This document shows, in pieces, positions 55,072-64,000 of a stretch of DNA of 64,000 nt (within the stretch, counting starts at the first letter, position 1; the number at the start of each line of letters is the position of its first letter). The notes beneath the pieces were generated by a model, which was not told the origin of the DNA, ran no database searches, and saw only the letters and a program-made list of their open reading frames with translations. Source of the DNA: Simmondsia chinensis (Eukaryota; Streptophyta; Magnoliopsida; Caryophyllales; Simmondsiaceae); the NCBI GenBank assembly GCA_018398585.1, contig JAGTTD010000019.1:11700338-11764337 (forward strand), given 5' to 3'. The translations under genes were made by a program, and so were the position numbers.

Positions 55072-56623
55072 GTGTGTGCCAATATGCTAGAGGAAGATCC
55101 AAAAACTTTTGAAGAAGTCATGAAATATGTTGACTCCATCTTTTGGAAAGAGGCTATTAAGGATGAACTAGAATCAATTTTGAATAACCACACGTGGGAA
55201 CTAGTAGACATCCCTAAAGGATGCAAACCGATTGGTTGTAAGCGGGTATTCAAAAGGAAACTAAAGGCTGATGGGTCAATAGATAAATTTAAAGCTAGGC
55301 TAGGGGCTAAGGGATACAAGAAAGGGAGTTGACTATTTGGACATGTACTGACCCGTCACTAAAATAGCCACTATCGAGACCTTGATTGCTATCGCATCTA
55401 TTCATAATTTGATTGTCCATCAAATGGATGTTAAAACTACTTTCTTGAATGGTGACTTAGATGAAGAAATTTATATGGAAGAATCAGAGGGCTTTGTAGT
55501 TCTATGCTAAGAAAAGAAAAAGTGTAAACTAATCAAATATTTGTATGACCTAAAACAAGCACCAAAGCAGTGGCATGAAAAATCTAATAACACTTTGATT
55601 GCTAACAACTTTCATGTGAATGATGGAGACTCCTGCGTATATTCTAAGTCTCATTGTAATGGATGTGTTATTATGTGCCTATATGTTGATGATATGTTGA
55701 TTTTTGGCACAACTTTGAGCATTGTCATTGAGACTAAAAACTTTTAAGTTCCAAATTCGATATGGACCTAGGGGAGGCGGACGTAATTTTAGGAGTTAAA
55801 ATTATAATGATTCTTGAAGGCATCAGCCTTAATCAAGCTCACTCTGCTGAAAAAATAGAAGGTTTGACATGCTTGATGCCGATCTAGTGAGGACACCTTA
55901 TGACCCTACTATACATTTGACAAAACATAAAGGTATTGCAATGTGCTAATCTGAGTATGCTAAAATAATTGGAAGTGTTATGTTCTTAAGGAACTATACT
56001 AGGCCTGACACTGCTTATGCTGTAAGCTGACTTAGTAGATGCACTCATAATCCAAATGAAGAACATTGGAATGCTTGAAAAGATTGCTTAAATATCTGAA
56101 AGGAACCATAGATTGGGGACTTCACTTTGCAAAATTTCTTGCTGTATTAGAGGGATATAGTGATTCTAACTGGGTATCTGGTAACGATAAAATTAATTCC
56201 ATTAGTAGCTATTTTTTTACACTAGGGGGAGGTGCTATATCCTAGAAGTCATCTAAGCAATCTTGTACTGCCAAGTCTAACATGGGATCAGAATTCATTG
56301 CTCTTGAACTGGCAGGACATGAAGGCGAATGGCTGAGAAGCTTACTTGCAGATGTGCCATTGTGGGGGCATCCAGCTCCATCAGTTACATTGCACTGTGA
56401 TAGTCGGGCAGCCATTGCTGTAGCTAAGAATAACGTGTATTATGGCAAAAGAAGACATATTCATCTCAAACATAAAATTATGAAAGATCTTTTAGAAAAT
56501 GGGGTGATATCACTAGACTATTTGAGGTTGGAAAAGAAACTCACGGATTCGTTAACGAAAGGCCTTTGTCGAAAAATTATATTAGAAGCATCGAGGGGGA
56601 TGGGATTAAAGTCTATAAAGTGA
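55072..56623 (+). pseudogene. copia-4 RT and RNase H
   Basis: 55072-55332 is the RT start (FWKEAIKDELESILNNHTWE, CKPIGCKRVFKRKLKADGS). 55541-55747 contains LKQAPKQWHEK and CLYVDDMLIFGTT, with YVDD intact. After stops and small deletions, 56282-56623 is the RNase H end (SEFIALELAGHEGEWL, HCDSRAAIAVAKN, KLTDSLTKGLCRK). About six breaks separate the blocks. Confidence 0.9.
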
Positions 56624-57227
56624 ACTGACTATGATGTATCTCAACCTAGTTTATATAAGTTCAATGAGTAAATTATTGTTCAGTTCGATTATACACAGTA
56701 ATAAATTATTGTCCATTCCTATGATGTTGATAATGTTGGACAATTCATAGCCATGCTTTTTTTGTGGTGTGAGATGAGTCACACTTGATGGAACCCAGGA
56801 ATTGTTTTTAAGGTGATGAGAATGAACATTAGCTCTTAATGGACCCATAGCTATTATTTGGTGGTGCGAGGTAACATGCAATTGATGGGATCCACCTATG
56901 TAGGTGTGGGGGTGTGGCTGCTCCCTACGAAGGTTGGAGACTTGCCTTCTAGAGCACCTATAAGAATCCAGGACGGACACATGGCTAATAAAATCGTCAA
57001 ACTAGGGGATTTGCTAAGATATTTTAAGCTTGGTATGTGCTCAAGTAGAAGACTATACAACCTCTTATCATGTTCAAAACGAAGGTTACCTGACTAGCTA
57101 TTGGTCTTAAACTTGTTAAGTGCTAGGTGTCGATTCAAGTCGTGAGACATCGACATTGAAAAAACTAAGCTTACCTTTTTGAGCAGACTAATCTCTTTCT
57201 TTTAGCTTTGTGACATTTGTGGGGGAC

Positions 57228-58028
57228 TATTGGAAATGTAACAAAGCCTAGCCATATTGAATAAGTGAAGTCTTAAGTTGAAAACCTCATCCCACATGGA
57301 TAATTTAGAGAAGGGATGAGTAATTTATATATAACCTTGTAATGAGAAGTACTTGAACTAAGTAATGGGTGAGAGAATGGCGGGAAACACACGCTTGCGC
57401 ATGCCACCCGCCGCGCCGTGCCGTGCTCGAGCGAGGGTGTGGGTGTCCTTTTTCTTACGGGTATTTTTATTTTATCGGAAAACTTCTCTCTAACGGATAT
57501 TTTTGCAGGCCTTGTAGAACCGCATTGTTTGGTTCCCAGTAAGTGCATCATTATTATGCAAATGCTCCTCTCCATGGCACTCTTTATGGACGCGTCTCTT
57601 CCCAAGCCTGCCATTGGGACGCGTCTACATAGGGTGGCTATTGGGAAGCTCCAACAATCATCTTCCTCAGTTATAAATAACCTTGTCCACTTCAATCACA
57701 ATCCATCCAAAATTTGCAATTCTCTTCTCTCCTTTCTCTACGGTCTTCTTCTCTAAAAATCCTCTCTAAGTATGGGCAAACTCTCTTAGCATCCTACCCA
57801 GCTTCTAACGAGTACAGGTTAAAGGTCAGATCACGTGAATCCCGGAGGACGGCCGCCGGTTGATCTGTGTGCACCTTAGCAGCGACGAAATCGTCTTTTA
57901 GGACAGTAGTTTGTTCCACAACGTGGTTAAATCATTTTGTAAGATCTTTCCTCATTTTATTGATTTTGTTGCTGTGTTTGATCGTTTGTTTTTTTACTGT
58001 TGTTGCTATTGTTCACTAATTTACAACA
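57228..58028 (+). repeat. 3' LTR of copia-4
   Basis: Collinear with 49703-50515. The first bases are mutated to TATTGG. Confidence 0.9.
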
Positions 58029-58102
58029 ACTCGGACACTATACACTTTCAAGAGTATTTGTCCCGCAAATATTTTAAAGAAAAATATCCAAATGGGGAGT
58101 GC

Positions 58103-58502
58103 TGTAAATATTGGATATTTTTCCGGTACAATTTTTATGGTCGTATTCAGATATTATAAAATATCCTAGAAAATTAGAAATTATTTAAAAGACCTTTGTG
58201 TGTGTGTACATATATATAGTGGGCAAGAATTCCCACCACTTAAAATTTGTATAAATAGTAGAGTGAAGTGGTGCAACACAACAAGCAGAAGAGAAATAAA
58301 AGACAGTGAGATTGAGAGAATTGTGAGGAGTTTGAGAGTTAATATTTAATAATAAAATATTGTCAGAATTATTTGAATAGAAAAAAAACTTCTCCAGTTC
58401 TTTAGTTCTAGAATAAAATACTTGCTATTTTTTTTATATATATTTGGGTTTGTATTTTTATTCTCTTCCTTTTGAGTATAATATGTCTATAATTTTATAA
58501 CA
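58103..58502 (+). repeat. 3' LTR of copia-5
   Basis: It starts TGTAAATATTGG directly after the polypurine tract CAAATGGGGAGTGC and ends TTTATAACA. The GT microsatellite is reduced to about five repeats. TATA-like TATAAATAG is at about 58250-58258. Confidence 0.85.
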
Positions 58503-59972
58503 TAAATGGCATTATTCTTGATTTAGTTGAAACTAGACATTTATGAGCTTTGACCAAAAGAAAAGGACATTTATGACCTTTCCAATGTCATTCATGGGCC
58601 AAATTTGTGCTTTGCTGGTCCAAATATTAAGGTAAAAATAGGGGTGATTTTCTGTTTTCAAGGGCTTGAAAAATGAATTTTGGACTTAGATCAATTCTTG
58701 TGCTAAACTTTGAGATACTCTCATCCTTTGGCTTATTTGTTTTTAGTTCTTTTCTAGTTTAAATGAAAATTAAAAATCAAACATAAGAAGAAATCTTTTT
58801 GAAAACTTAGTTTAAATCCAAAATTTGTAAACAAAATATGATACTTAATGACCTAAGAGATTTTCTAAAAAACGGTAACCCATGTTAGATTTATATTACA
58901 ATTAAGTTGTGTTGAGGTTTTTCTTAGTGATTTTGTATATTCTATCATGTTATCGTGTTGTATCATATATTGCTAACCAATAAACTCAATCATCAAATAT
59001 TGTACGTGTAGTCGTGTACCTTTGTAGTTATACAAAAAGTAAACTCCATATTCAAAAGTTGTGCTTGTTGAGGGAAAAAAATCACAAAATAAACACAATG
59101 GAAGTGAAAAATCGAACATAAAACAACACAATGAATTTTACGTAAAAACCCTCTCTCAATTAGAAAGGAAAATTATGACCCGATTGGGTGTCAAACTTTC
59201 ATTATAAAACTTTGAATTACAATATTTAGTTGAATCTCAAACCCACAATGAATCTTAAATCAATTGTTTGTCTACTCTCCTTTTCTTGCCTTCTTCTCTC
59301 TTGCCATAGTTCATCCTAACGGTGCTCCTCCTCCCCTCTTTTTCAAGCTACTTTGACTTCCTTCTTCTCTCCATTTAGTTTGCTTTTTACACTTTCCAAA
59401 TATATATCATATCACATTTTGTCTCCTTTTCTTTTCTTTTTATTTCATTTTTCATCTATTTTTTTTTTCTTTTTATAAGTTTAACATAACAATAAAATAC
59501 AAAGACAAATATAAAACATAGGTTGCGCCCAACTGTGCATAACCGTATTTCTTTTTTCTGCCTAGAACAATCAACTTGCCTTTTGTAAGAAAATTGAGAA
59601 GTCTAAATCTAACCGAGTTGTTTCCCCCCCTAATACACTCACCATATCGAACCCAAAAATAAAAGAATAAAAAAAATCTTGCTAGTTCAAGTAGCAAGTA
59701 CAATATATAGCCGTGGGCCAATAAAATTTATAAAACCTTGGCTGGTGGTACCATATTATGCTAATTTTCAGGATAATAAATTTAATTCAAACCCTAACTT
59801 CTGCACCCCCCAGAAACCTAGACCCTTTGACTTCTATAAGGCTCTATTTGGAATTAAGAAAATTAAAGAAAAGAAAAATGCTAGGAACAAAAGTTGATGG
59901 GGAAGAAAATAAATGAAAACGAATTTTTTTCATTGTTTGGAAGTCGAGGAAAAACGAGGAAAAAAAATATGA
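58503..59972. other. unassigned AT-rich sequence
   Basis: It contains T-rich and TTTTCTTTT stretches (about 59400-59475) and short frames without recognisable motifs. Part of 59040-59260 has the look of transposon flank, but I cannot place it. Confidence 0.3.
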
Positions 59973-60623
59973 TGTTGGCCGTAAAGCCATTTATATTATA
60001 ATTTTGATGATAACAACCATTTAGTGAGTCGTAGTGTTTAAATTGTTCTAATCTTGTTTCTAAGTGACTCACAAGAATTATAATTTATTTGATGCGAAGC
60101 TTTCTAAGATGATGAATCAAGAGGAAAAGAGATTAAAGTTGAAGAGAAGATCCATCCAAATTGAAAAGAACATGATCTGAGTCCAAGCACCTTAACGTTA
60201 TTTATTTTTATTGTCCAGGACTTAGGATCGGGATATATCAATTGAATCCAAGTCTCAATATTGATATGTGATGCTCTAACAAAAAAGTTTTTGAAATATT
60301 TTGAAAATTGATTTTCAATTTTTTTTGACAAATATTAAAGTCAAAATTAAACCAATCTACCTTATCAATTAAATATTTTTCCAAGATTGGTATTTTAAAA
60401 AAGCATGATCAAATCAATTAAAATTTGAATGGGTGGTGATTTAGCCTGATTTATGCAATCAATTATCATTATGATCAAAGCAAAGTGGAAAATTAATTCA
60501 AAAATTTGAGCTAATATGGCAATCAATTGAGCTAATATAGTAAAATTTTCCCATCAATCAAGCTAATTAATCAAAAACGTATAAATCCACTCAAGCATAC
60601 TGAGTATCAATACACAGAAGGTA

Positions 60624-60677
60624 TGTGTCGACACACAGGCTTACAGTAGCCACCTGGAGTTATTGTGTGTCAACACA
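60624..60677. promoter_or_regulatory. paired palindromes in the copia-6 LTR, 42 bp apart
   Basis: TGTGTCGACACA is centred after 60629. TGTGTCAACACA, one base off, is centred after 60671. The spacing is exactly 42 bp, as between sites 2 and 3 of the copia-2 array. The first site is followed by CAGGCTTACAGT, identical to the sequence after a copia-2 site at 10653. Confidence 0.65.
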
Positions 60678-60774
60678 CAGATCAGAAAAAGCTCAAAATG
60701 GCTACTTTTGACTTGATTTCTTTCCTAATATTTTTTTCCAACATTTTAAACATCCCCTTGGCCCTCATTTGCCC

Positions 60775-60781
60775 ATAAATA
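60775..60781 (+). promoter_or_regulatory. TATA-like box of the copia-6 LTR
   Basis: ATAAATA in CCCATAAATAGGG lies about 105-145 bp downstream of the two palindromes and upstream of the 5S/RTE insert. Confidence 0.5.
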
Positions 60782-60941
60782 GGGCTTGAATGCTTTGGTT
60801 CAAATCATCCAACACTCTCCAAGCATTCTTTGATAAAAAGTTCTCTTATATTATTGTGCTTTAATGGTTTGATTTTAAGTTTGGTTTAAAGTTTTTATTC
60901 AAGCATCACTTGTTCTTTTATTATTGATCAAGCTTAGCCAA

Positions 60942-61039
60942 GGTACCAACATTCCATCACTGGATTCCATTAGAACTCCGAAGTTAAGCGTGCTTAGACG
61001 AGAGCAGTACCAGGATGGGTGACCTCCTGAGAAGTCCTC
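60942..61039 (+). pseudogene. 5S rRNA-derived segment
   Basis: It corresponds to plant 5S rRNA from about position 11 to 108. Over the last 79 bases I count eight differences from the general plant 5S sequence, all transitions. The Pol III internal control region is nearly intact: A-box AAGTTAAGCGTGCTT and C-box AGTACCAGGATGGGTGACC, with one change. The first ten and last dozen nucleotides are missing. It is not a functional 5S gene. It is fused directly to an RTE 3' tail. Confidence 0.9.
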
Positions 61040-61176
61040 ACCCTCAGGTTAGGGGCACTTGAAAACATCCTCTCTTCAGGGGTAATACCCTGAAAGGGGA
61101 AGGCTACTTACATCCGACTCCTCCCAGACCCTGCTTAGGCGGGAGCCCTTGGGGCACTCAGTATGTTTTATGTTGC
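61040..61176 (+). mobile_element. RTE LINE 3' tail fused to the 5S segment
   Basis: CCTCAGGTTAGGGGCAC, GAAAGGGGAAGGCTAC, CCCAGACCCTGCTTAGGCGG and GGAGCCCTTGGGGCACTCAG match, in order, the reverse complement of the RTE copies at 45658-45785 and 24679-24757. The tail is degenerate (ATGTTTTATGTTGC) where the others have TTG repeats. This is the part an RTE reverse transcriptase would recognise. Confidence 0.88.
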
Positions 61177-61664
61177 TTTTTATTGAACTTAATTGGCATA
61201 TTCTTAGCTTTCGCTAAGCTTGGTCAAGTGTCAATTCATTCTTGAAAGAGTGAAGAATTTGAGTGCTTAATTCTTCCATTACTTTATTCTAATTTATTTT
61301 ATTGTAAAGGTTGGATCCTTAGCCTACGGTTACAAAAGGATCGGTTGTAAAAGGTTGGTCTTCAGCCTACATAAAAAAGACCGGTTGTAAAGGTTAGATC
61401 CTGAGCCTAAATTTAAAAGGATCATCAAGCTTAGTTAAAGGCTCAAGTGACAAAGAGTAATCACTTGAGAAGTGGACTAGCTTCTGGTTTGGAAGTGAAC
61501 AACTGTAAAAAATTTTGTGCATCGCTTTTATTCTTGCCTTTATCTTTGTCATTTCGTAGCTATTGTTTTTCTTTCAATTTAATTTAAAGTTTGTAAAATT
61601 TAATTTTTCATTTATTACTAAAGAACCTAATTCACCCCCTCTTAGGTTACTCTTTGGACCTTCA

Positions 61665-61677
61665 GTTGGTAGCAGTG
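61665..61677 (+). other. copia-6 primer-binding site (initiator tRNA-Met type)
   Basis: GTTGGTAGCAGTG compared with TTGGTATCAGAGC; changed at a few positions but correctly placed after the LTR end. Confidence 0.55.
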
Positions 61678-61815
61678 CTAGTACTCTAATTTTTTTCGGG
61701 TCTAACAACCTTAGAGTGATTCTCTGCGACCTTCACTCCGATCTTCGCCGAGGGCCAATAGACCAACAAGCCCCCTCTTTTTGATGTGGAAAATTTCCCT
61801 TATTGAAAGCTTAGA

Positions 61816-62397
61816 ATGAGAGTTTATATTACATCCATTGATTTTGATTTATGGCTTATAACAAAAAATGGTGATTATGTACCTTCAAAGAAACAAGGTG
61901 AGAAAACCTTTGAAAAAAAAGAAAATGAGCTTATACAAGATGACAAAGAAAAACTTGCAAAAGATGCAAAAGCTCATTATCAATTGTTGAGTGCTATTGC
62001 CCCAAATGTCTTTAATCATGTGTCCGGTTGTCAATCGGCAAAAGATATTTGGGACAAGCTAGAGGTCACCTATGAAGGCACGAATCAAGTAAAGTATTCA
62101 AAAATAAACATGTTGGTAAGAGCTTACGAACTTTTTAAAATGAAACTGGAGGAATTCATAAAACAGGTGTACACTAGATTTTCCAAAATTGCTAACAAAC
62201 TCCAAGCTCTTAGAAAAATGTATTCAAATGAGGAGCAAGTTAGTAAAATTCTTAGATGTCTTCCTATTTCATGGCAAGGCAAGGTTACCGCTATTCAAGA
62301 AGCTCGTAACCTTTTCACTTATAAACTTGATCAACTAATTGGAAATCTCATGACCCATGAGATTGACATGGAAGAATTTAAAGAAGAAGAAAAATAA
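61816..62397 (+). CDS. copia-6 Gag, capsid (UBN2-type) domain
   Basis: 193 codons with ITSIDFDLWLITKNGDYVP, KAHYQLLSAIAPNVFNHVSG, SAKDIWDKLEVTYEGTNQVK and LRCLPISWQGKVTAIQEARN, the usual order of the copia gag capsid domain, which assembles the particle. It ends at a TAA and is continued by the overlapping next frame, so one frameshift near 62390 has split gag. The true start may be slightly upstream. Confidence 0.88.
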   Translation: MRVYITSIDFDLWLITKNGDYVPSKKQGEKTFEKKENELIQDDKEKLAKDAKAHYQLLSAIAPNVFNHVSGCQSAKDIWDKLEVTYEGTNQVKYSKINMLVRAYELFKMKLEEFIKQVYTRFSKIANKLQALRKMYSNEEQVSKILRCLPISWQGKVTAIQEARNLFTYKLDQLIGNLMTHEIDMEEFKEEEK

Positions 62398-62713
62398 AAG
62401 AGAGAATAAAGACATAGCATTTAAATCATCTCTAAGTGACGAAAGTGATGAAAGTGATGATGAAGTCGTTATGTTGGCAAAAAGGTTTTACAAACGTCTT
62501 GAAAAGAAAAGGTTTAAGAAAAACTATAAAGAGGGTTCATCTTCCTCCAAAGATGAACCAACTTGCTACGAGTGTGAAGAAATCAGACATCTCAAGAGAG
62601 ATTGTCCCAAGCCAAAAAATAAGAAATTCTTCAACAAGTTCAAAAAGAAGGACAAAAAGGAAGAACGGAAGAAAGCATTTGCAGCTTGGGGAGATAGCGA
62701 TGATGAACTTTAA
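62357..62713 (+). pseudogene. copia-6 Gag continuation with first CCHC knuckle
   Basis: An acidic SDESDESDDE stretch is followed by a lysine-rich region, then CYECEEIRHLKRDC, which fits C-X2-C-X4-H-X4-C although the usual glycine is isoleucine. It ends at DSDDEL with a stop. It overlaps the previous frame by 41 bases, the mark of a frameshift rather than a separate gene. Confidence 0.85.
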
Positions 62714-63171
62714 ATATATTCCGATGAAGAAAGTGAAGAAGAAGTAGCTAACTTTAGTCTCACGGCTATTCACAATGATAGCATTGAAGAATATGAGGTA
62801 AGCGATCTATCCTATGATAAACTTGTTGTTGGCTTTCAAGAATAATATGAGAAATATAAAAAATTGAAAAAAAATGACACAATGCGTTCGTAAAAGGTCT
62901 CGAAAAGATGGGGTTGGAAAAAGATTTAAAACAACATTTATTGCTTGAACTTGAAAATGAATCACTAAAGAAAAAGAATGAGTCCTTAAAAGAAGAAATC
63001 ATAAAACTAACTAATGAAAAACAATCCTTGGAAGAAACGTTTTATATTTTCAAGGAAAATAAAAAAGGAAAATCCATGGAAGATGAATCACTCTTGAAGG
63101 AGAATGAATCCTTAAAAGAGAGAATGCAAAAATCCTTAAAAGAGAGAATGGACGAACTTTTGGAAATCTAA
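62714..63171 (+). pseudogene. copia-6 Gag coiled-coil segment
   Basis: 62908-63171 (87 codons) consists of repeated ENESLKKKNESLKEEI- and KENESLKERM-type heptad-like units, strongly predicted by eye to be a coiled coil. Before it, SEEEVANFSLTAI-type acidic sequence is interrupted by stops. Long gag with coiled coils is a Sirevirus trait. Confidence 0.78.
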
Positions 63172-63545
63172 AGCAAATTTTTCAAAGGGCAAGAAACACT
63201 TGACAAAATTCTTTCATCTTAAAAACTGGTCTACAATAAAGAAGGAATTAGTTATAATGGAAATGTTCAAAAGAAAAGCTTGAATGTTGTTTTTGTTAAA
63301 GCCTCGTCACCTTCAATGAACTCTATAAGGTGCAACTATTGTGGTGACCATGGGCACATTGTTGACCAATGTTCTTTCAAAAGAAATTTGAGAAAGACAT
63401 AGATGGTTTGGGTCCCAAAAGGGTCTCAACCACCTAATGTAAAGGTTAACAACAAGGACCCAAGAAAATTTGGGTGCCTAAAAGCTTTGATTTGTGATAG
63501 GTGTGTATGAAAATCCAAAGCAAAAACCAAAAGTGATACTTGAAG
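63172..63545 (+). pseudogene. copia-6 second CCHC knuckle and linker to protease
   Basis: CNYCGDHGHIVDQC (63331-63372) is a complete CCHC knuckle. MVWVPKGSQPPNV follows after a stop. The protease start should read LDSGCS, but an extra base near 63543-63545 disrupts the codon for the catalytic aspartate. Confidence 0.82.
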
Positions 63546-64000
63546 AGTGGTTGCTCAAGACACATGAGCGGAGATAAATCCAAGTTCACTTCACTAATGC
63601 AAAGAAAAGGAAATGTCACTTTTGGCGACAATAAGGAAGGAAAAATAATCAGTATTGGTAATGTTGCTTCTAACTCTTCTCCTAGCATTGAGGATGTCTT
63701 ACTTGTTGAAGGTTTTAAGCATTATCTTCTAAGTATTAGTCAATTATGTGATAAAGGCTATTACATTAACTTTGAATCATCTAGATGCATAGTTAAACAT
63801 GCTAAAACAAATGAAATTTTTCTTGTTGGACTAAGATGTGAAAATGTCTATATGATTTATCCTGATTGTGTAGATTCATTAAAACGTTTTAGTGCCTTGG
63901 ATGAAAATGACCCTTGGATTTGGCATAGAAGATTTGGTCATGCTAGTATGGATTTGATTTCAAAACTTTCAAAAAATGATCTTGTTAGAGAATTACCAAA
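63546..64000 (+). CDS. copia-6 protease end and pre-integrase, open to the window edge
   Basis: From SGCSRHMSGDKSKF (63546) an uninterrupted frame runs to the end. It includes GNVTFGDNKEGKIISIGNV, VEGFKHYLLSISQLCDKGYY and WIWHRRFGHASMDLISKL, the pre-integrase histidines. The block is the C-terminal half of the protease and the start of integrase. The catalytic aspartate is lost just upstream by a one-base insertion. Confidence 0.85.

Larger units (their letters stand above)
49698..58033 (+). mobile_element. copia-4: Ty1/copia element with 5-bp TSD, inserted in copia-5
   Basis: LTRs lie at 49703-50515 and 57228-58028 (TGTTGGAAATG or TATTGGAAATG to TTACAATA or TTACAACA). The flanks ATTCG and ACTCG agree in four of five. 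A polypurine tract TTTGTGGGGGAC precedes the right LTR. Gag is split by a 2.2 kb retroposon and pol is broken at several places. Domain order and sequence resemble copia-2, so the two belong to the same broad group. Confidence 0.9.
44211..58502 (+). mobile_element. copia-5: old, decayed Ty1/copia element hosting copia-4
   Basis: LTRs of about 0.4 kb lie at 44211-44627 and 58103-58502, both starting near GTAAATATTGGATATTTTT and ending TTTATAACA. Gag and pol fragments lie at 44711-48210. A (GT)n microsatellite in the LTR differs in length between the two copies. Copia-4 (49703-58028) lies in its 3' untranslated part. A polypurine tract AAATGGGGAGTG precedes the right LTR. No secure TSD was seen. 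Confidence 0.8.
59973..61664 (+). repeat. putative 5' LTR of copia-6
   Basis: TGTTGGCCGTAAAGCC, then TTTTGATGATAACAACC, is a beginning often seen in Sirevirus LTRs. It ends at CCTTCA before the PBS. AATTCACCCCCTCTTAGG near 61629 is also typical of the end of such LTRs. It has two palindrome sites, a TATA-like box and the 5S/RTE insert. The left boundary is not confirmed because the partner LTR is outside the window. Confidence 0.65.
59973..64000 (+). mobile_element. copia-6: Sirevirus-like Ty1/copia element, 5' part
   Basis: The order is a putative 1.69 kb 5' LTR (59973-61664), PBS-like TTGGTAGCAGTGC, gag, and the start of pol running off the window. A long gag with a first CCHC, a coiled-coil segment and a second CCHC before protease, plus SGCSRHMSGDKSKF, suggests the Sirevirus (SIRE) lineage. 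Gag is broken by frameshifts. The right end is outside the window. Confidence 0.8.

Noticed and set aside
60942..61039. Functional 5S rRNA gene
   Set aside because: Both ends are missing, there are many transitions, and it is fused to an RTE tail rather than followed by a T-run terminator. It is not in a tandem array.
60942..61176. Cassandra-type TRIM with 5S sequence in its LTR
   Set aside because: Cassandra has 5S in paired LTRs. Here there is one copy joined to an RTE 3' end, inside an LTR of another element. It is kept only as an alternative to be tested.
1..64000. tRNA genes
   Set aside because: I looked for A/B-box pairs and cloverleaf-like segments near the primer-binding sites and 5S block and saw none that hold up. 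The tRNA-like matches are primer-binding sites.

Overview
This window is nuclear DNA of a flowering plant, most likely a eudicot. It is a gene-poor block made almost entirely of transposable elements in nests. The evidence is Ty1/copia and Ty3/gypsy polyproteins of plant lineages, LTR pairs with target-site duplications (TSDs), primer-binding sites for initiator tRNA-Met and tRNA-Asp, RTE-type LINE 3' ends, hAT-like non-autonomous DNA elements and a plant-type 5S rRNA-derived segment. I found no convincing intact host gene, tRNA gene or CRISPR array. One 53-codon coding-like fragment (6154-6315, minus) is left unidentified.

Layout. 1-6131 is the right part of a decayed copia element (copia-1) with a 2.16 kb 3' LTR. 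6341-6694 is a fragment that looks like an LTR. 6695-37178 is one old chromovirus-type gypsy element (gypsy-A) split into three pieces by later insertions. The first insertion, in the RNase H region (9961-16243), is a hAT-like element that itself carries a 5.4 kb copia element (copia-2, 10394-15791). Copia-2 has a 1022-codon open pol but has lost most of gag. The second insertion, in the integrase region (17144-35905), is a gag-protease-only gypsy element on the minus strand (TR-GAG-like, tRNA-Asp primer site). It contains a relative of copia-1 (copia-3, 23686-33155), two hAT-like MITEs and a poly(A)-tailed retroposon. Copia-3 carries two truncated RTE LINE insertions of its own.

37549-42617 is a second gypsy element (gypsy-B, minus strand) with a perfect TSD, followed by a related LTR-like fragment. 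43639-44123 is another hAT-like repeat. 44211-58502 is a decayed copia element (copia-5) with 0.4 kb LTRs, a truncated RTE LINE, a 90-bp tandem array and copia-4 (49703-58028), which itself carries a 2.2 kb retroposon. 58503-59972 has no recognised content. 59973-64000 is the 5' LTR, gag and start of pol of a Sirevirus-like copia element, and its LTR contains a chimera of 5S rRNA sequence and an RTE 3' tail.

Almost all coding capacity belongs to retrotransposons and most of it is broken. Copia-2 pol is the only long intact reading frame. The two most unusual signals are the 5S/RTE chimera (60942-61176) and an array of TGTGTCGACACA palindromes, spaced largely in multiples of 21 bp, upstream of the TATA box in copia-2 LTRs. 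A two-site version at 42 bp spacing lies in the Sirevirus-like LTR.
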